Assembly: GCA_016785225.1 (NCBI GenBank) | Contig: JAFBJZ010000882.1 | Location: 598,501-662,500 of the forward strand | Reading direction: 5' to 3' | Length of the DNA stretch: 64,000 bases | DNA from: Psettodes erumei | Taxonomy: Eukaryota > Chordata > Actinopteri > Pleuronectiformes > Psettodidae | Part shown: positions 37,074 through 50,153 of the stretch, piece by piece | Layout of the letters: the number at the start of each line of letters is the position of its first letter | Numbering within the stretch: position 1 is the first letter of the stretch | The notes under the pieces: generated by a model | The model's input: the letters and a program-made list of their open reading frames with translations, nothing else | Databases searched by the model: none | Told to the model about the DNA's origin: nothing | Translations under genes and position numbers: made by a program

Positions 37074-37959
37074 TGCAGTCAAATAGGACAATGTAAACAG
37101 AGAGGTTGTGTTCCGTAACTTCCACCAGGATGAGAAAACCTTCCTCTCAAGAGTTCGGTTGTATTGTATGATGTGGTTGTAAGCTAATGTATAGCAGCGT
37201 GATTGAAAAGCGTGATAGGGTGTCTACTGCCTTCAGTTCAAAGTTCAGAGCCTGGGTTTTTTTGCCACGGCTTGGCCCGTACTTCCCACCAGGCCTTGTT
37301 TTTTCCATCATTTCTGATTCTCGGCGACCATCTGCAGCTCCCGGTCAGACCTGTGTGTGAACTCTGACAAAACAAGCAGAGAGGTGTGATTTTCATGGGC
37401 CGAAGCGTAACGCTGCGAGGCAGAGTGGCCCTCTGACGGGATAATTGTCCCTCCTGGAGGTGTGAAACGGCTAGGAACCAGGCAGGGGAGGAAACCCTGG
37501 GGGTGACAAGGAGTGACACCTTGGGGCTTGTCAATAGGTCTCATAAACCAGCAAACCAGCAGCAACCCCCCTCTGACTATAAATCACAGGTTAGGGTAAA
37601 GGTTTGACAGGGCAAAACAAAGTGAGGCCTTCTTCAGCCAGAGGTGTGGACAGTTAATTATCCTCCTTTATAATAGGGCTGTGATTGCATATTAACTTTT
37701 GTTTCATCGACAGGATGTCTGTGAATGCTTTAACTTTAACATACTCATCACTAAAAATCCAACATCTTTCTTGCCAATTCAGTTTTTTTCCCATTAAATT
37801 TGTGTTTTTTTCTTGATTCGCTTTGTTTATTATCTAATAATAACTGCGGGAAATCAGCTTACGGTGTTTAGGGTGTGAGAACGTCATGGTTCAGTGGAAG
37901 AGGAGGGATTGGGGTCCCATGAGGGAGGGGAGTTGCCCCCTTTACCACCTGCAGTGCAA

Positions 37960-38110
37960 TCATTACACATTTAGACATTGTAGTCCCACATTTGGGAAAA
38001 TTAACTTATTCACTTTCTTGCCAAGAGGAAGATGCAGTACCACTCGTATTTATCTGTTAAATATGAAGATATCAACAGCAGCCTGTTAGCTTAGCTTGTT
38101 ATGTGCTAAT
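37960..38110. repeat. Fragment of palindromic dispersed repeat
   Basis: Contains CTTTCTTGCCAAGAGGAAGA, then TTAAATATGAAGATATCAAC and GTTAGCTTAGCTTGTTATG, one arm of the repeat described at 7960-8380. Confidence 0.5.
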
Positions 38111-40004
38111 GCTTGTCCTCTGGAGCAGCGCAAAGTGTTTTCACATAAAGCTGAAATTCTGTTCACTGGTATCTCTTTGTGTCGTTTTTACTGTGTATTC
38201 AGTTCCTGGCTGGCACTGAAGGAAGAGAGTGTCATGGTATTGTTTGAAACCTACCGGTCCATACAAGCAGGTGTAACTTGATGTCAGTTTGGATTTGAAT
38301 CCCAAACAAAAATCTCTCCCTCGCTCGTCTGTGACGTCAGAGACCATTTTACCAGTCACTTCATTCTCCTTCACTGAATGATGTATACAGGGTTGTAGTT
38401 TCATGTGGAAGCCTAACTTCCTGTAGAACGTGTATTTGCATGTTCCCCTGATAGACGTTTTCACAACTGAGGGTTTTACTCTGTCTGAGCTCTGAGAGTT
38501 AATTTTTTCCAAAGATAGTAGAGAAAATGTATTTTTCTCGTATTTTTGGAAAGTAATAATGAGAGTTTCCCTATCGGTTTGCCCTGACTGTTTGTCATTG
38601 GAGCTTACATTGGGGACTCTAACTGCAAGACCCTATTGTTCTTCCTAACGCTCAAAATGTACCCGATCACCTTTCTATTCAAACCATTGTGTCTCTTTGC
38701 TAAGCATGTGCATCCATCATGGAAAGGTCAGTGCATCCTCATCACAGCAGGAAAAGGCAAATCTTTTAGATTTTATTTTAGAAACAAAATTAAGATTTGG
38801 TTATTTTAAAAAAAAAATAGTAAAAACAGACATGATTTTCACTAACGGACAGATAACAATACCAGGGTATGAACAAGTGTAAATTTACAGAAAACAAAAT
38901 CTATTCAGCAAGTTCAGCAGTGCTCAGCCTCCTCCATGCTAAAACTAGATAAGGTTCACATTGATGAAAACAGGACAACAGATAAGACTAAGCTGCAAGT
39001 TGGAGGATAAGCCTGGTCTGCTGCTGGGTGGCATTGCAAAACCGGTCTTGGCACAAAGAAGCATTTCTATAACTGTATGGAACTTTTCAGGTAACATGAG
39101 CTGTGTTAATACATGCTATTGCTCACTGTGGACAAAGGTACATGATGTAAAAACGTTCAACTCCTTTTCTAACCCGACTCCAGAGAGTCTTCTCAAGTGA
39201 CCCTGCAGGAAGTTACATTTTATATGTCAGTATATGATCAAAGACTCGTATCGTGTCCATTAACTAACGTGACATTATACTGCTTTTGAAATCTGCAACC
39301 ATTGTGATAAATAGTTGGAGTTTTTTTCCTTCAGGGCAAGAGTTGCCCTTATTTGCTCAGAAACTTCCTGAAGAAGAAAGGCCAGTGCTGCCTTACTTCT
39401 GTCGTCTAACAAGAGACAATGCTGGACATCAGTGGGCTGCCAAAGGCTGCCAAAATGTGAGCAAATACCCAAGATTTAATCTCCTAATCCGACCAGTCGG
39501 CTGCTACTGTTGCAGCTCAGTGAAACTTTTAATGACACTGTCGATATAAGTTGATGATCCTGTTGAGCCTTTAGCGCGGCGACTGCCAAACTCCCTTGTT
39601 CTAAGTTCTGCCAGTCAGTTAAAATGCAAATTACTTTTTAAAAAGTACAATGGAACGAATGAAAAGGCTTCTTCTCGGGCCACGCCCTCGCGGCGTCACC
39701 TGGAAGATGTGAGGTAACAGAGACGAACTTCCAGTCAGACCAGCTGGCAGCAGATAAGAGGGCCAGAAGCCTGCTCGACAGGTCTGTCAGGGGAGCTGAC
39801 GGCAGAGAGCCACTTGCAAACACACATCCGTTTTCTCTTTTGGCCTCTAAAGAATAGCGCCGAGCCATGGTCATGAGTGTGTGTCTGCTCATGTTTGAAG
39901 AAAGCTCTAAACTGCCATATTCAAATCCACGAGCCATATTTGAGCTGCTACAACAGTGCTTTTTTTTTGCCTGGAATTAAGTGATGTGATTGTTCCTCCA
40001 GCTA

Positions 40005-40024
40005 GTGTGTGTGTGTGTGTGTGT
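40005..40024. repeat. (GT)n microsatellite
   Basis: Ten GT units followed by TATATGTG, in the pigh-rhov interval. Confidence 0.85.
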
Positions 40025-41254
40025 ATATGTGTATTTCATCACTGCATCGCGCTATTCCCACTCCCATATCAGTAATATACTGTTGCTGACAGCTGCTCAC
40101 TTTCTTGTCTATCAGTGGTGCCACATTGTCTGTGACCAGTAATTGAGTCAGAACTGATTCTGTTTATATAAAACTTAAAAGGCAATAAATTTGAAAAGGA
40201 CCATTAATAAACCAATGTAACTTTATAGAGGGTTTTCTAATTCACAGTGTTCCTTTTTATTATTAATTCTTTTATAAATCATAAAGAAGAAGCGAACCAC
40301 AAACAGACCCCTCAGCTGTTATGACTCCGTCGATGCCATTTAATTGCTTTGTGGTTATTCTCATCTTTAACTTTGTATCAGTTCTAATTGTGTATCATCG
40401 CAACAACAGAAACTCCCCCTCGACAGCTGTCGGTGTAATGACAGGGCTGTTTTCTACATGTATGGTAACAGGCATGCGCGGATATGTGTGTCGCGGATAA
40501 GTACGCTTGCTCTGTAATCTGCTGTTACGGAGATGCGAGTTTTGGAGATGTCATGCCACACGCTCAGAAATACCCCCGTAGTTACCACATACCAATGGCA
40601 TGAGCTCCGCACGAGAAGTGACATCATACGTAAAAGCCAGTGGACAGGATGTACGAGAGAGGCTTGGAAAACAGTCATAATAATGATGAATGATGGACAC
40701 GTCTTACAGTTGATGAAAAAATGACTTCATATATATCATATAATATCCCGTGATTAAAACTGTCACCTTATATTTATGTACTGTTGGTGAAGGCTCTGTA
40801 AAATGACTAAAGCCTCATCCTGCAAAATGGCATTACCTTACGATCCTGTTTCCTGGGAAGCCCTACAGCAAGTTTCCATTATGTCATGAATACATGACAT
40901 GCCGGTGGTGGAAAGATAATCAGTACATCAAGGACAGTTTTGAGGTACTTGTACATCAGTAAAGTTTTTTTTTTAATTCAGTGATTCATTCTGACTCCTA
41001 CTTTTTCAGTGAAAGAAATCTACCTTAGTTTAGTAAGAGGAAAAAAATAGTTCAACCTCTTTAACCAAATTTAATAACGATAACAATAACCAAAGAGAAA
41101 AATAAAGAAAAATGAAAATAAAGTGAATGAAGGAAAATATTGATGTTTATTTTTTGTAAAAATGTCACTTTTATTAAAGGAGTAGTTGCTTTCTTGCTGA
41201 GGTTTCCTATTCATATTTGTAAATTTGCATGTAGTTATAAAGACAGCAGCCAAG

Positions 41255-41460
41255 GTTAAATTGCCCTTTGCACACAACTAGGCTAGTGGTTTCTGTCTGT
41301 TTCTAGGCATCATGCTAAGCTAAGCTAATCATCTCCTGGCTGTAGCCTCATATTGAGCAAATAAGCAAGACTGTAGTCTCAGTCTTCTCTTGGAAAGTAA
41401 ACCAGTAAATGTTTCTCTCAAAATTTAACATTATTCCTGTATTAAATAAAGGATACGGAC
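41255..41460. repeat. Fragment of palindromic dispersed repeat
   Basis: Contains CATGCTAAGCTAAGCTAATC, CTGGCTGTAGCCTCATATTG and GCAAATAAGCA, the opposite arm of the repeat described at 7960-8380. Confidence 0.55.
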
Positions 41461-44400
41461 AGTCTGTATGTAGTCTGTATATAATTTATGTAAAAACTCA
41501 TTGCCTCATCTTATAACATCCTATTAGTCTGATTTCACAGTGAGGTTTGATCATTGTTTTATTCTTTTTAACGTCAAAGGGGTCGGGTATTCAGAAACAG
41601 CGATTCATATGGAAGTGAACCCATCTCTTTTTCTCCTCCCAATAAATGTGCCCAAAACACATAGATAGACACAATCTCCTTTTGATGGTGGTGACACAAA
41701 CAGCCTGAGTAAGCCGATTTGCTGCGCTGTGAGTAACCGGACAGCAAACAGTCACTCTCTGTGGAACATGTCCAGACAGAACTTATCTCTCTCATAAAGC
41801 TGAGTAAAACACACAATATCTATTGTCATTAACCCATTAGACTACATCACGCACTGGCAAATAGTCATCACCGTCTGCCAGTCTGGTTTTGGTGGAACCA
41901 GTGTGTACATGTGCGTACTCATACTGTAATATAGTATTGGTGGTTTTTTTATGTGTGTACAGTATGTTGATACCCGTTTGAGTGTACGTGTGTGCATCCA
42001 CACGCGTGTAGCGGAGGTCACACTGAACAGCATTAAGAGCTGTGCAGACTTGCACCGTGCCCTCACTTGCTTCACTGCCACCATGTGTGCTGTGTAGATG
42101 TCACAACACTCCCCCCCCCACCACCACCACCCTGCCTCCCTCCTCTCCTCACCCCCCAACGCCACTGTGAGAACACTTCACCCCCTTGATTCCCAGACGT
42201 GGACACACCCAATGTACAGCCTCACCTCCAATCAAATCCCTGCGCTTCCCATATGCAAATGACACTCTGTATTCCCTCCTAAACATGGGTAACTGCCACT
42301 CTTTAAAACGAATGCACAATTATATTTAGAGGCTCCTCGGCCCATCTCGTCATCTCCATTCCAGTTTATCCTCAGATTAAGATGCGTTTCGATAAACGTC
42401 ATGAAACGAAACTACATCTTACTGCTGAGGGACAAAGTTTTATCCTAATTCACTGTACATTTGACGTTGCAGTACTTGGTACAATAGAGAGCCATAAATA
42501 TATAGTTTTAATTAGAACTTTGAATTTTTTATCCCCCCCCAAGTAATTGTCTGAATATGTTCTTTTTAAAATTACCATTTGTTTCTAATTTCTTGCAACT
42601 TGTTTTTTGGTAGAAATTCCTGATTCAATTCTGGCTTGCTAGGTCATTAATACAAGCCATCTGAATAACTGCCGTGAGATCACTGCTTTTGCAAAAAAGG
42701 GCACAAACCAACCCATGTGCTGCAAATTAATTCTATCAAGTACGATTCGATCACAGAAAGGAGTTGTTACATGTTGCTTTTGGTTACAAAGCTGTGCCCT
42801 GTGCCCCCCCATTCTGTTTTAATCCACAACCAATGTGTATCTTGTGTTTGTTAATTAATATCTGTGTCTCTCCCTATACAATCCCCCCCGCCACCACTCT
42901 CCCAAGCCGTTCAGGACAAACAGCCGTTGACTCTTTTAATTCAAATCGGAAGGAAGGTGGTAAGATCTGCCAGAGGTTGGTCCTACTCACTGCTCTGGTA
43001 AGATAACACAGTCATTTACTGGTGATTTCCAAGACAATATGTTGGCAGATGTGTTCTGTAGAGAGGAGAGGGCTTTGATGAAATTGTGACACCTTCAGTG
43101 AGTAAACAATTACTCAGACTTTCGTCGGATTACATCACTGAAGCAAGCTTGGACACACAGAGGGCCGAGGGTGATGGTTTCACAACAAACAGCAACATCA
43201 AATTACGCTGTACGTACAAGTCACTTGCAAAATGAAGGTTTCACAATAAAATGAAAACAATGGCAATCTTTGATGTAGGATTTAAAGAAAGCAATGTGTG
43301 CCAACCGTGTAATAGAAATGTACATAAAAGTAATTTTACATACTTTGCTACTCAGCAAATTGTACTGATATTAAGCTGCTTTGTAACGCACATGCATGAG
43401 CTGCAACACTGGCACCCACACACACATATCGATAGCATATTGAGTATTTTTAGTATTGCATAGTCCCTCTTTCAGTGTTGATTCTTCTGCACCTATGCAT
43501 GTATTAGTTCTTGAATGCTTTGCTTTTAAAAGCATTGCAGGTTGTTGCTGCTTTAACTGGGTGTTTTCCTTTGTTGTGTATGTGCTTTGTTGTGCTTGCA
43601 CTGCCAATCCCTTTACTGTCACAAAGTCAGTCAACAAGTATCAGTCTGAATGTGAATTCGGGGGAAATCACGTTAAAACACCATTGCATTTCACGCCAGT
43701 CTTCCCTTTTTCCACTACAAAAACAACAGCCAGGGGCACTACTTTTTCGCAGCTTTAGTGCGCCATGTGTCCTGAGCTGTGGAGAGCTAACGATGTCTAG
43801 CATGTCTACGGGTCATCGACAACAAAATGAGACCTGAGATGAGGCCTGATTGAAGTGCTAATGCTGTAATCACTCGCTGAGTGCTAAACGCGCTCTTCAG
43901 ATGTTGCTCATCTCAAAAGCTGCGTGCACTTCAGCTCTGCACTGCTTTGATCATGTGCGGCAGCTCATGGTCACCATGAAGTCATTATGTTCCTTGATGA
44001 CTGCAGATTAAGATAAAGGTAAAAACTGAAAGCCTACTGTACAACAGACAGAGCTGTATCAGATAATGCTATGAATGGCTCAGTTGTGTTACAAACCCTT
44101 TGGAGGCCATTATGGGGTCTTACAAAAAAAGGACTGCGTTCATCCACGGCTGTGGAGTTTGTTTGCAAGTGTTGGAGGTTGTTTGCATATCAGCCTGGCT
44201 GTGTATTACTCCAATGCATGAATGAAGAGCGGAGCAGTTTCAAGGCAAACTGAAGCTGTTAACTGTGGGACAGATGTAATCGTTGTCGCCTCCAGGCACA
44301 GTCACAGACAGGAGCTGGAACGATTCTTGCTGGCTTTGCTTGACACCGAAACTGGCAGTTTACGTTCAGGGTTTTTTTTTTGTAATCAACAGACTTCTTA

Positions 44401-47400
44401 ATGTTAGTGACAGGTTGGATGTTTTGTTATGAAAATAAACACTTCAAATGAATTGGAGAACAGAGATAGAGAAATAGCAACCAATATACAATGTATAATG
44501 CAATATACAGTAGCATACAGTATGAAAAAAACACAACAATAACATGTTGGGTAAAATATTATTTTGCTGGTCTGTCAATGACAAAATAAACACCATTTTC
44601 AGGTTTATGTTTTGCCATCTTCTTCCACCAAGCTTAATTTTGGCTACTGCCACCAAGTCAATCATGATGTCACTCGCCCGACACCGATTCTCAGAAACAA
44701 ACACCCAGCCGGTAAGAGTGGAAATACAACAACAAGGAAAACAAAAACCACAACAGAAAGTTTATTATTTTTCTCTTCTTTCTGTGTGAAAGACACACTG
44801 TGAGCTGTGCCAAGTCTTCCCCAAAGCATAACTGTTCAAACTGCCAATTTGGATGACCAAGGAGCAGCAGTAGTGAGCCAATGGGCTTTGTCTTGGCCCA
44901 GGCAGACCTGTCGGTGCACCTGCTGATTCCCAGGCCTCTTTGCCAATCTCGACTACAGTGAAACCCAGCGACAGTGAAACTGGCCCAGAGCCAGAGGAAG
45001 AGTTGGTTGACTACTCCTGACACAATTGCTAAAAGCAGGGGATCCTGGGAGGAGGACAAGCCCTGAGTGTGGAGATGAGAAAAATAGATGACTAACCATG
45101 AGAAGAGAAAGAGAGGAGGAGGAGGTGGAGGACGACAAGAAACAGTTCACTGAACTCCTGGGAACCTAAAACCTGTCCGACGTGGCCTTCGCGATTGCTC
45201 AATGAGTGTACTGTGACTGCACAACCTGTGAGTATCTGTGTTTACATAGTGTGTGAGTGTATAACCACATGCGTTCAATGCTGTTGTATAAGATTTTTTT
45301 CTTATCACATTTGATCATTTCTTTATTAAAGTAAAGGACTTTGCAAAGCGTCTGCGTTTTGCCTTTGAGCGAACGACCGGGAAATTGTTTCAGTAGAAAC
45401 GAGTCATAAATTAGACGTGACATTCAAGTGCGTTTCTCAAAGCGGTGTCCCGGCCTGTCTTGACCCTTGGCTGCTATCTTTCAAGATGTTAACAACCATA
45501 GTGCTCCTGGTCATCATCTGGCCTCTAGCAGACCTGAACCCTTACCCTCTGGCGAATCACAGAGATGCACACATATGGCATAAAGCAATGCCAACACCTT
45601 TTTACTAACAGCGCTCACATGGTAAAATATTCCTTTGATTCCTTCCAAGGCGACTCAACGACAGAGGGTTTGGGAATGTTTCCACTCTACATTAAGAAGT
45701 TTTTTTTCCAGTTAGTTACAAGTTTCCCAATTCCGCACATGATTTCTATCAACTGTTGTTCCAGCAATGTACTCTGTAAATTAATTTTCAAGTGCAACAT
45801 TGCTTCAACAAAGACGGACTCAACCACAAACCATTGTAATAGATATATCAGTGATTATTTTAAAGTTTTTTTAACCCAAATATCTTGTGATTTTGGCTAA
45901 ATTGGTGTTACTTGATCATGAACTTGAACATCTGACTACCTGTGTTTCTTGTTGATGTCATACATATCACAATATATTCTGTTTGTAACATGATATATTG
46001 TATTTTTTAAGTCTAACTGGTGAGAAACTATGATACTATAAAGAAGACACAACCATGTGCATACAGATTTAAGCAAAAAAAAAAAAAACAACTTTTCGGT
46101 AAACAGGTTAAGTATATAGTTAAAGAAAGTACATTGTCCCTGATGCATCTGACACGTAACTTTTTTTCTTTTATCTGACAAAAAGGAATAACATCTGCCT
46201 TTCAGCAAAAAATGTATATTATGTTTTTGAAAATCAGTACAGTCTCACAAAATAAAACATCACAACATATGGATATTTCATTTTTTTTTCTTACACCCCA
46301 AATGCATACAGTGTTGCTATAAATGACACATAATCATTTGATTTGCTGTTAATATACAAAAAAACAGTAGCTTCAGATACTTTGATGTGCCTCATAGAAG
46401 AAGAGAGGAGTATCAAAGAGAGTAAGCGGCCATGACTGAGAGTCATAGCTCATCACGAGTCCACTTGTGTCAGTGGTGTCAGATGACAAAACACCAGCAC
46501 CCTTCAGTGACCTCTCCATACAAGGTCATTAGGCTGAGACGTGGGATGACCCACTTTTACCCATTGATAACAGCCGTTCAAACAGAACCCTGACACATGA
46601 CTATGTGATGGAGAGCACACTGACTAATGGCAAACAGATTGCTGATGTATTGGGGTGAGTGTGTGTGTTTTTAATCCTCTCGCTCATCTGTGACTCATCC
46701 ACCCTGCTCGGAACAAATGCGCTGCAGAGCTGTTGGGTCCACTTGTGCTTTAAAACCTCTCAATGTTCCATCTTTATGTGTCTTTCCATCACCTCCATCT
46801 CAGTTTGTCGTACCAAGAATCCTCTGTCCATGTCTATTCTAACCCAACCGTCCAAAAACAAGCCTAGCAGGCTCCTTTTAGGCGCTTTTCAAAAGTCATA
46901 TGGCAAATTTCATTGGCAATGTACCTTCTCCATTGTTGTAATAAACCAGCACTGCTGTTTATTGTCAACCAGTGAATCTGACTCAAGTCACTCTCCTCTG
47001 AATGTCGCTCTCCCGTGTCTCTAGGACTTTTGTAAAAGTGACAACCAGGCACAGCAATCAGTCACAGCATGGCACAGCCAGACCCCATCAGCAGTCATGT
47101 GGATTGCATTAGAACTGGTCGACTCATAGCACAGCTGGACACCAGAAGTTACTTATCATATGCTTGGACAGGAAGGTGGTTCAGGAAAAGTACCTGGTGT
47201 GGTGATGGGGATTATTCGGACTCCCCATGGAGAACAGTGCTTGCTGCTTTTCAATGCGTAATCCTAATGTTCTTTTTAAAAACTCTTCCCGAAATGTAAA
47301 GTAGCTGCTACTATCAGATGCGATAGGCGATTATGACTGTAAATTGTGCAGGCACAGCACTGCAAACAGGCTGCTCTAAAAATATTCACAACACAGAAGC

Positions 47401-47416
47401 TATAATTTGCACTTCA

Positions 47417-48844
47417 TTTATTTGCATCACATCACTCCGACATGTAAAAAAAGATGCACAGGTTAGAGAGGGAGAGGGACAGTGATAAAAAAAAACAAAA
47501 AACAATTCATGGAGTAAATAAATGCATTTAAAATCCATGTCTTATCTGACATCTCATAAACATAAACAAGACAATTGAACTGTTTCAACAAACAGAATTG
47601 AATAGACATTAAATACAACTTCCACAAGAAGCATAGTAAAGCCTCACCCTGGTTCTGGTCACATATATACACCAGATATCATTACACAGGATTGCAAAAT
47701 ATATGACTTTCTTTTGTACAGATGTCACAGAAACATTATCTTTATAAATGTGTATTAACTACACTTGCATTCACATAGAGGCTGTTTTGTATCCTCTGTA
47801 CACACTGGGCTACTCAGGAGATAAGGAGTGTATTGAGCATACAAACAAAGAGGGGTGTATAAAAAAGACAAGCTGATGGTGGAGGTGGTGGGAGGATCTG
47901 CAGGGTGGAAGTCAAGCCTCCTGCAGTGCTTGCTTTTACAGATGCAGATTGACGAGAGACGGGAACAAAAAGCCAAAGGTTACTGCTCCAAATTCAAACC
48001 TTTCACATCAGATAAGAGGATTTTTAACCAAGTTCCTGTGCCAATTGGAAGATTTGATTGATTTGTCACAAAGAAATCCTCCAGATGTAAAGTTCTAATC
48101 AAAATCAATGTTAAGGGGTTACAGGATTGCCACTTGATTAACTTGAAGGCTAGAAAATACCCACCCAAACCAGCCTGGGGAGATTTCACACACAGGTAAG
48201 AATGTGGCACCTCGCACTCCGACCTCAACTTGCAGCTGCTGCTTATAAATAAGATGGTGCAGACAGCCAGCACGAATACAACAGAGAAGTGGCTAACGCC
48301 CATCTCCTCAAATACAGCCCTCACACTTTCTCTTTCTCTCTTTCTCGCTCACATTAAAAGGCTGCCACTGATGCCAAAGCTCACCATGCAAATCCAAGTT
48401 ATTGAAATGATGACCTGGTTTCTCTCTCTGTGGCTGTATGGGCGAGTCTCAATTCACGGTCCTTTTCTCTCAAATGGTTCACCAGTGATGCATACACATG
48501 GAAGCGTGTGCATACTTTTCTTTTAAAATATGTAGACTATGTATCCGCTGTTGCTCTTAAACAATGTTTCATTTGAATATAATATAAACAAACACTGCTG
48601 CCTTGAAGTCTATCTGAGAAATGACCCTGGCTGAGAATGACCCCTCTCTGTCTCCGGTGTTGTTAGTTCCCAATGCTGGTTGTGCCTGTGTTTTTTTTTT
48701 CAACTGCACCATTTGGCATCCCAAAGTATAGTAAGCCAAATATGTGACAGGGAAAGATGCTCGACAGGTGGGACCTGTGACATTGCGTGAAAGTTAAAAT
48801 AAATAAAATTTTTGTCCACAACCCACAGGGTTAACAGTCCGAGT
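47417..48844 (-). other. rhov: Probable rhov 3' UTR with poly(A) signal at its end
   Basis: The 1.43-kb interval after the rhov stop has no coding exon. It ends at a minus-strand AATAAA (47417-47422, within GCAAATAAATG). UTR extent is inferred only from that hexamer. Confidence 0.45.
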
Positions 48845-50153
48845 TTAGATGAAGCAGAAGAACTTCTTCCAGCTGCACCTGGAGAAAGCTTTGGTGCGTC
48901 TGTCAGAAAACCTCCTCTTCTTGGTCTTGCGAGCTTTGTTCTTAATGGCCGCAAAGATGGCCGCATCAAACGCCTCCTTCAAGTTCTTCTGCGTGAGTGA
49001 CGAACACTCGATGTAGTCCGTAGCCCTGATCTTGTCCGCCATGCTCCGGGCCCGGGAGCTCAGAACTGGCTTGACGTTCGACCTGTCCAGGTTGATGAGG
49101 ACGTTCACGTCCAGTAAGCGGTCCGACTGGGTCCCGACGAGAATGATGGGTGAGGATGGGTTATAAGCCCGGATCTCTGGAACCCATTTCTTGGTGATGT
49201 TGTGAAACGATGTGGGGTTGACCATGCTGAAGCACAGGAGGAAGACGTCCGCGTGGGCATAGGACAGAGCCCTGAACTCGTCAAACTCCTCCTGAATGGA
49301 TCAGGAAGAGAGAAAGCACGAGTTAGTGTCAAGCAAGCCATGATCAGACACGATCGAGGAACGAGTGGAAGAGACTGACTCAGTAAGAAAAGATCTTCTA
49401 TCAAAGGTATGGTGAAATCTTCTTACTGAGTCACACATTGGATTGGATTGAGCAAGGATGTCACACCTTCATAACACATATCTTTTCATATTTAGAAAAT
49501 TATTGCATAGCAATGGGGATTTATTGCTATATAATGTGAGCAACAGATAAATTATCAGTAACTTGATACAATGAAGTCAACATCAGAAAACTACAGTTGG
49601 GACTACAACTCCAATACTACAGAGCAGCCTGTAAAAACAACATGGCGGCATTTGTATACATAATATCTTACAACATAAACTAATGGTCTTACCTGTCCCG
49701 CAGTGTCCAGAAGCTGAACTTTGACCGGAGATCCTTCTACTTGAACCTGACCTGTAGGGAAACCAGAGAGGTGAATCCATGTCAGTGAGTTCAAAAATCT
49801 TCTCAGGAGAGCATTTTACAGACATGTGTAACTATAAATGTATTAAGCATTAACCTGTAAGTTCATAATATAAACTAATATTGTAGTGTCGTGGAAAAAT
49901 ACCCTTGGAAAACGTCTTGATGGAAAAACAGAAGTCCAGGTCACTCACCGGAGAAGACATCAAAGCCCGTCTGCTTGTACTCTGTCGGGTAACCATTGGA
50001 GGTGTAGCTGACGATCATGCTCGTCTTCCCGACGGCTCCGTCTCCGACCAGCATGCAGCTGATGACGCCGGGCTCCAGCTCATCCTCCCGGGTCAGCCCG
50101 CAGGCGGAGGGGACTCGGGATTCGTGGTAAAAGTAATCCATCTGAGGTGGCAT
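48845..50153 (-). CDS. rhov: Atypical Rho GTPase RhoV (Chp/Wrch-2)
   Basis: Three exons: 50153-49949, 49751-49693, 49291-48845, giving 236 residues, the same length as human RHOV. RhoV is a Cdc42-like GTPase that signals through PAK and JNK at plasma and endosomal membranes; in fish and frog it acts in neural crest and cell adhesion. Visible: an N-terminal extension of about 30 residues (SACGLTREDELEPG), P-loop GDGAVGKTS, effector region YPTEYKQTGFDVFSG, switch II DTAGQEEFDEFRAL, G4 box in the atypical TQSD form rather than TKxD, G5 ECSSL, and a basic tail ending in WKKFFCFI. There is no CaaX box; the Cys near the end is the palmitoylation site in this subfamily. RHOU is the alternative, but the neighbours vps18 and ino80 match human RHOV synteny. 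It is divergent from vps18. Confidence 0.93.
49376..49433. repeat. Perfect 14-bp inverted repeat carrying two AP-1 sites
   Basis: TGACTCAGTAAGAA (49376-49389) and its exact reverse complement TTCTTACTGAGTCA (49420-49433), separated by 30 bases, in rhov intron 2. Each arm holds the AP-1 site TGACTCA. The element begins 84 bases upstream of exon 3 in transcript terms. Confidence 0.8.

Larger units (their letters stand above)
35924..47416. other. Gene-poor interval between pigh and rhov
   Basis: About 11.5 kb without a recognisable exon. The left 1.1 kb is the probable pigh 3' UTR (AATAAA at 37068-37073). The rest holds dispersed-repeat fragments (about 37960-38110 and 41255-41460), a (GT)n tract (40005-40024), a pyrimidine-rich tract (about 42107-42160) and a CTCF-like site at 36346-36363. 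Open frames at 37238-37565, 39286-39937 and 44691-45059 have no splice context, known domains or signals I could identify. Unrecognised non-coding RNA or enhancers cannot be excluded. Confidence 0.6.

Noticed and set aside
37238..37565. Overlapping minus-strand frames of 98 and 85 codons
   Set aside because: Two frames of similar length, no motif and no splice context; not supported as a gene.
44691..45059. 122-codon minus-strand frame with hydrophobic stretches
   Set aside because: No recognisable domain, no splice partners or conserved start context seen; probably chance in an intergenic region.
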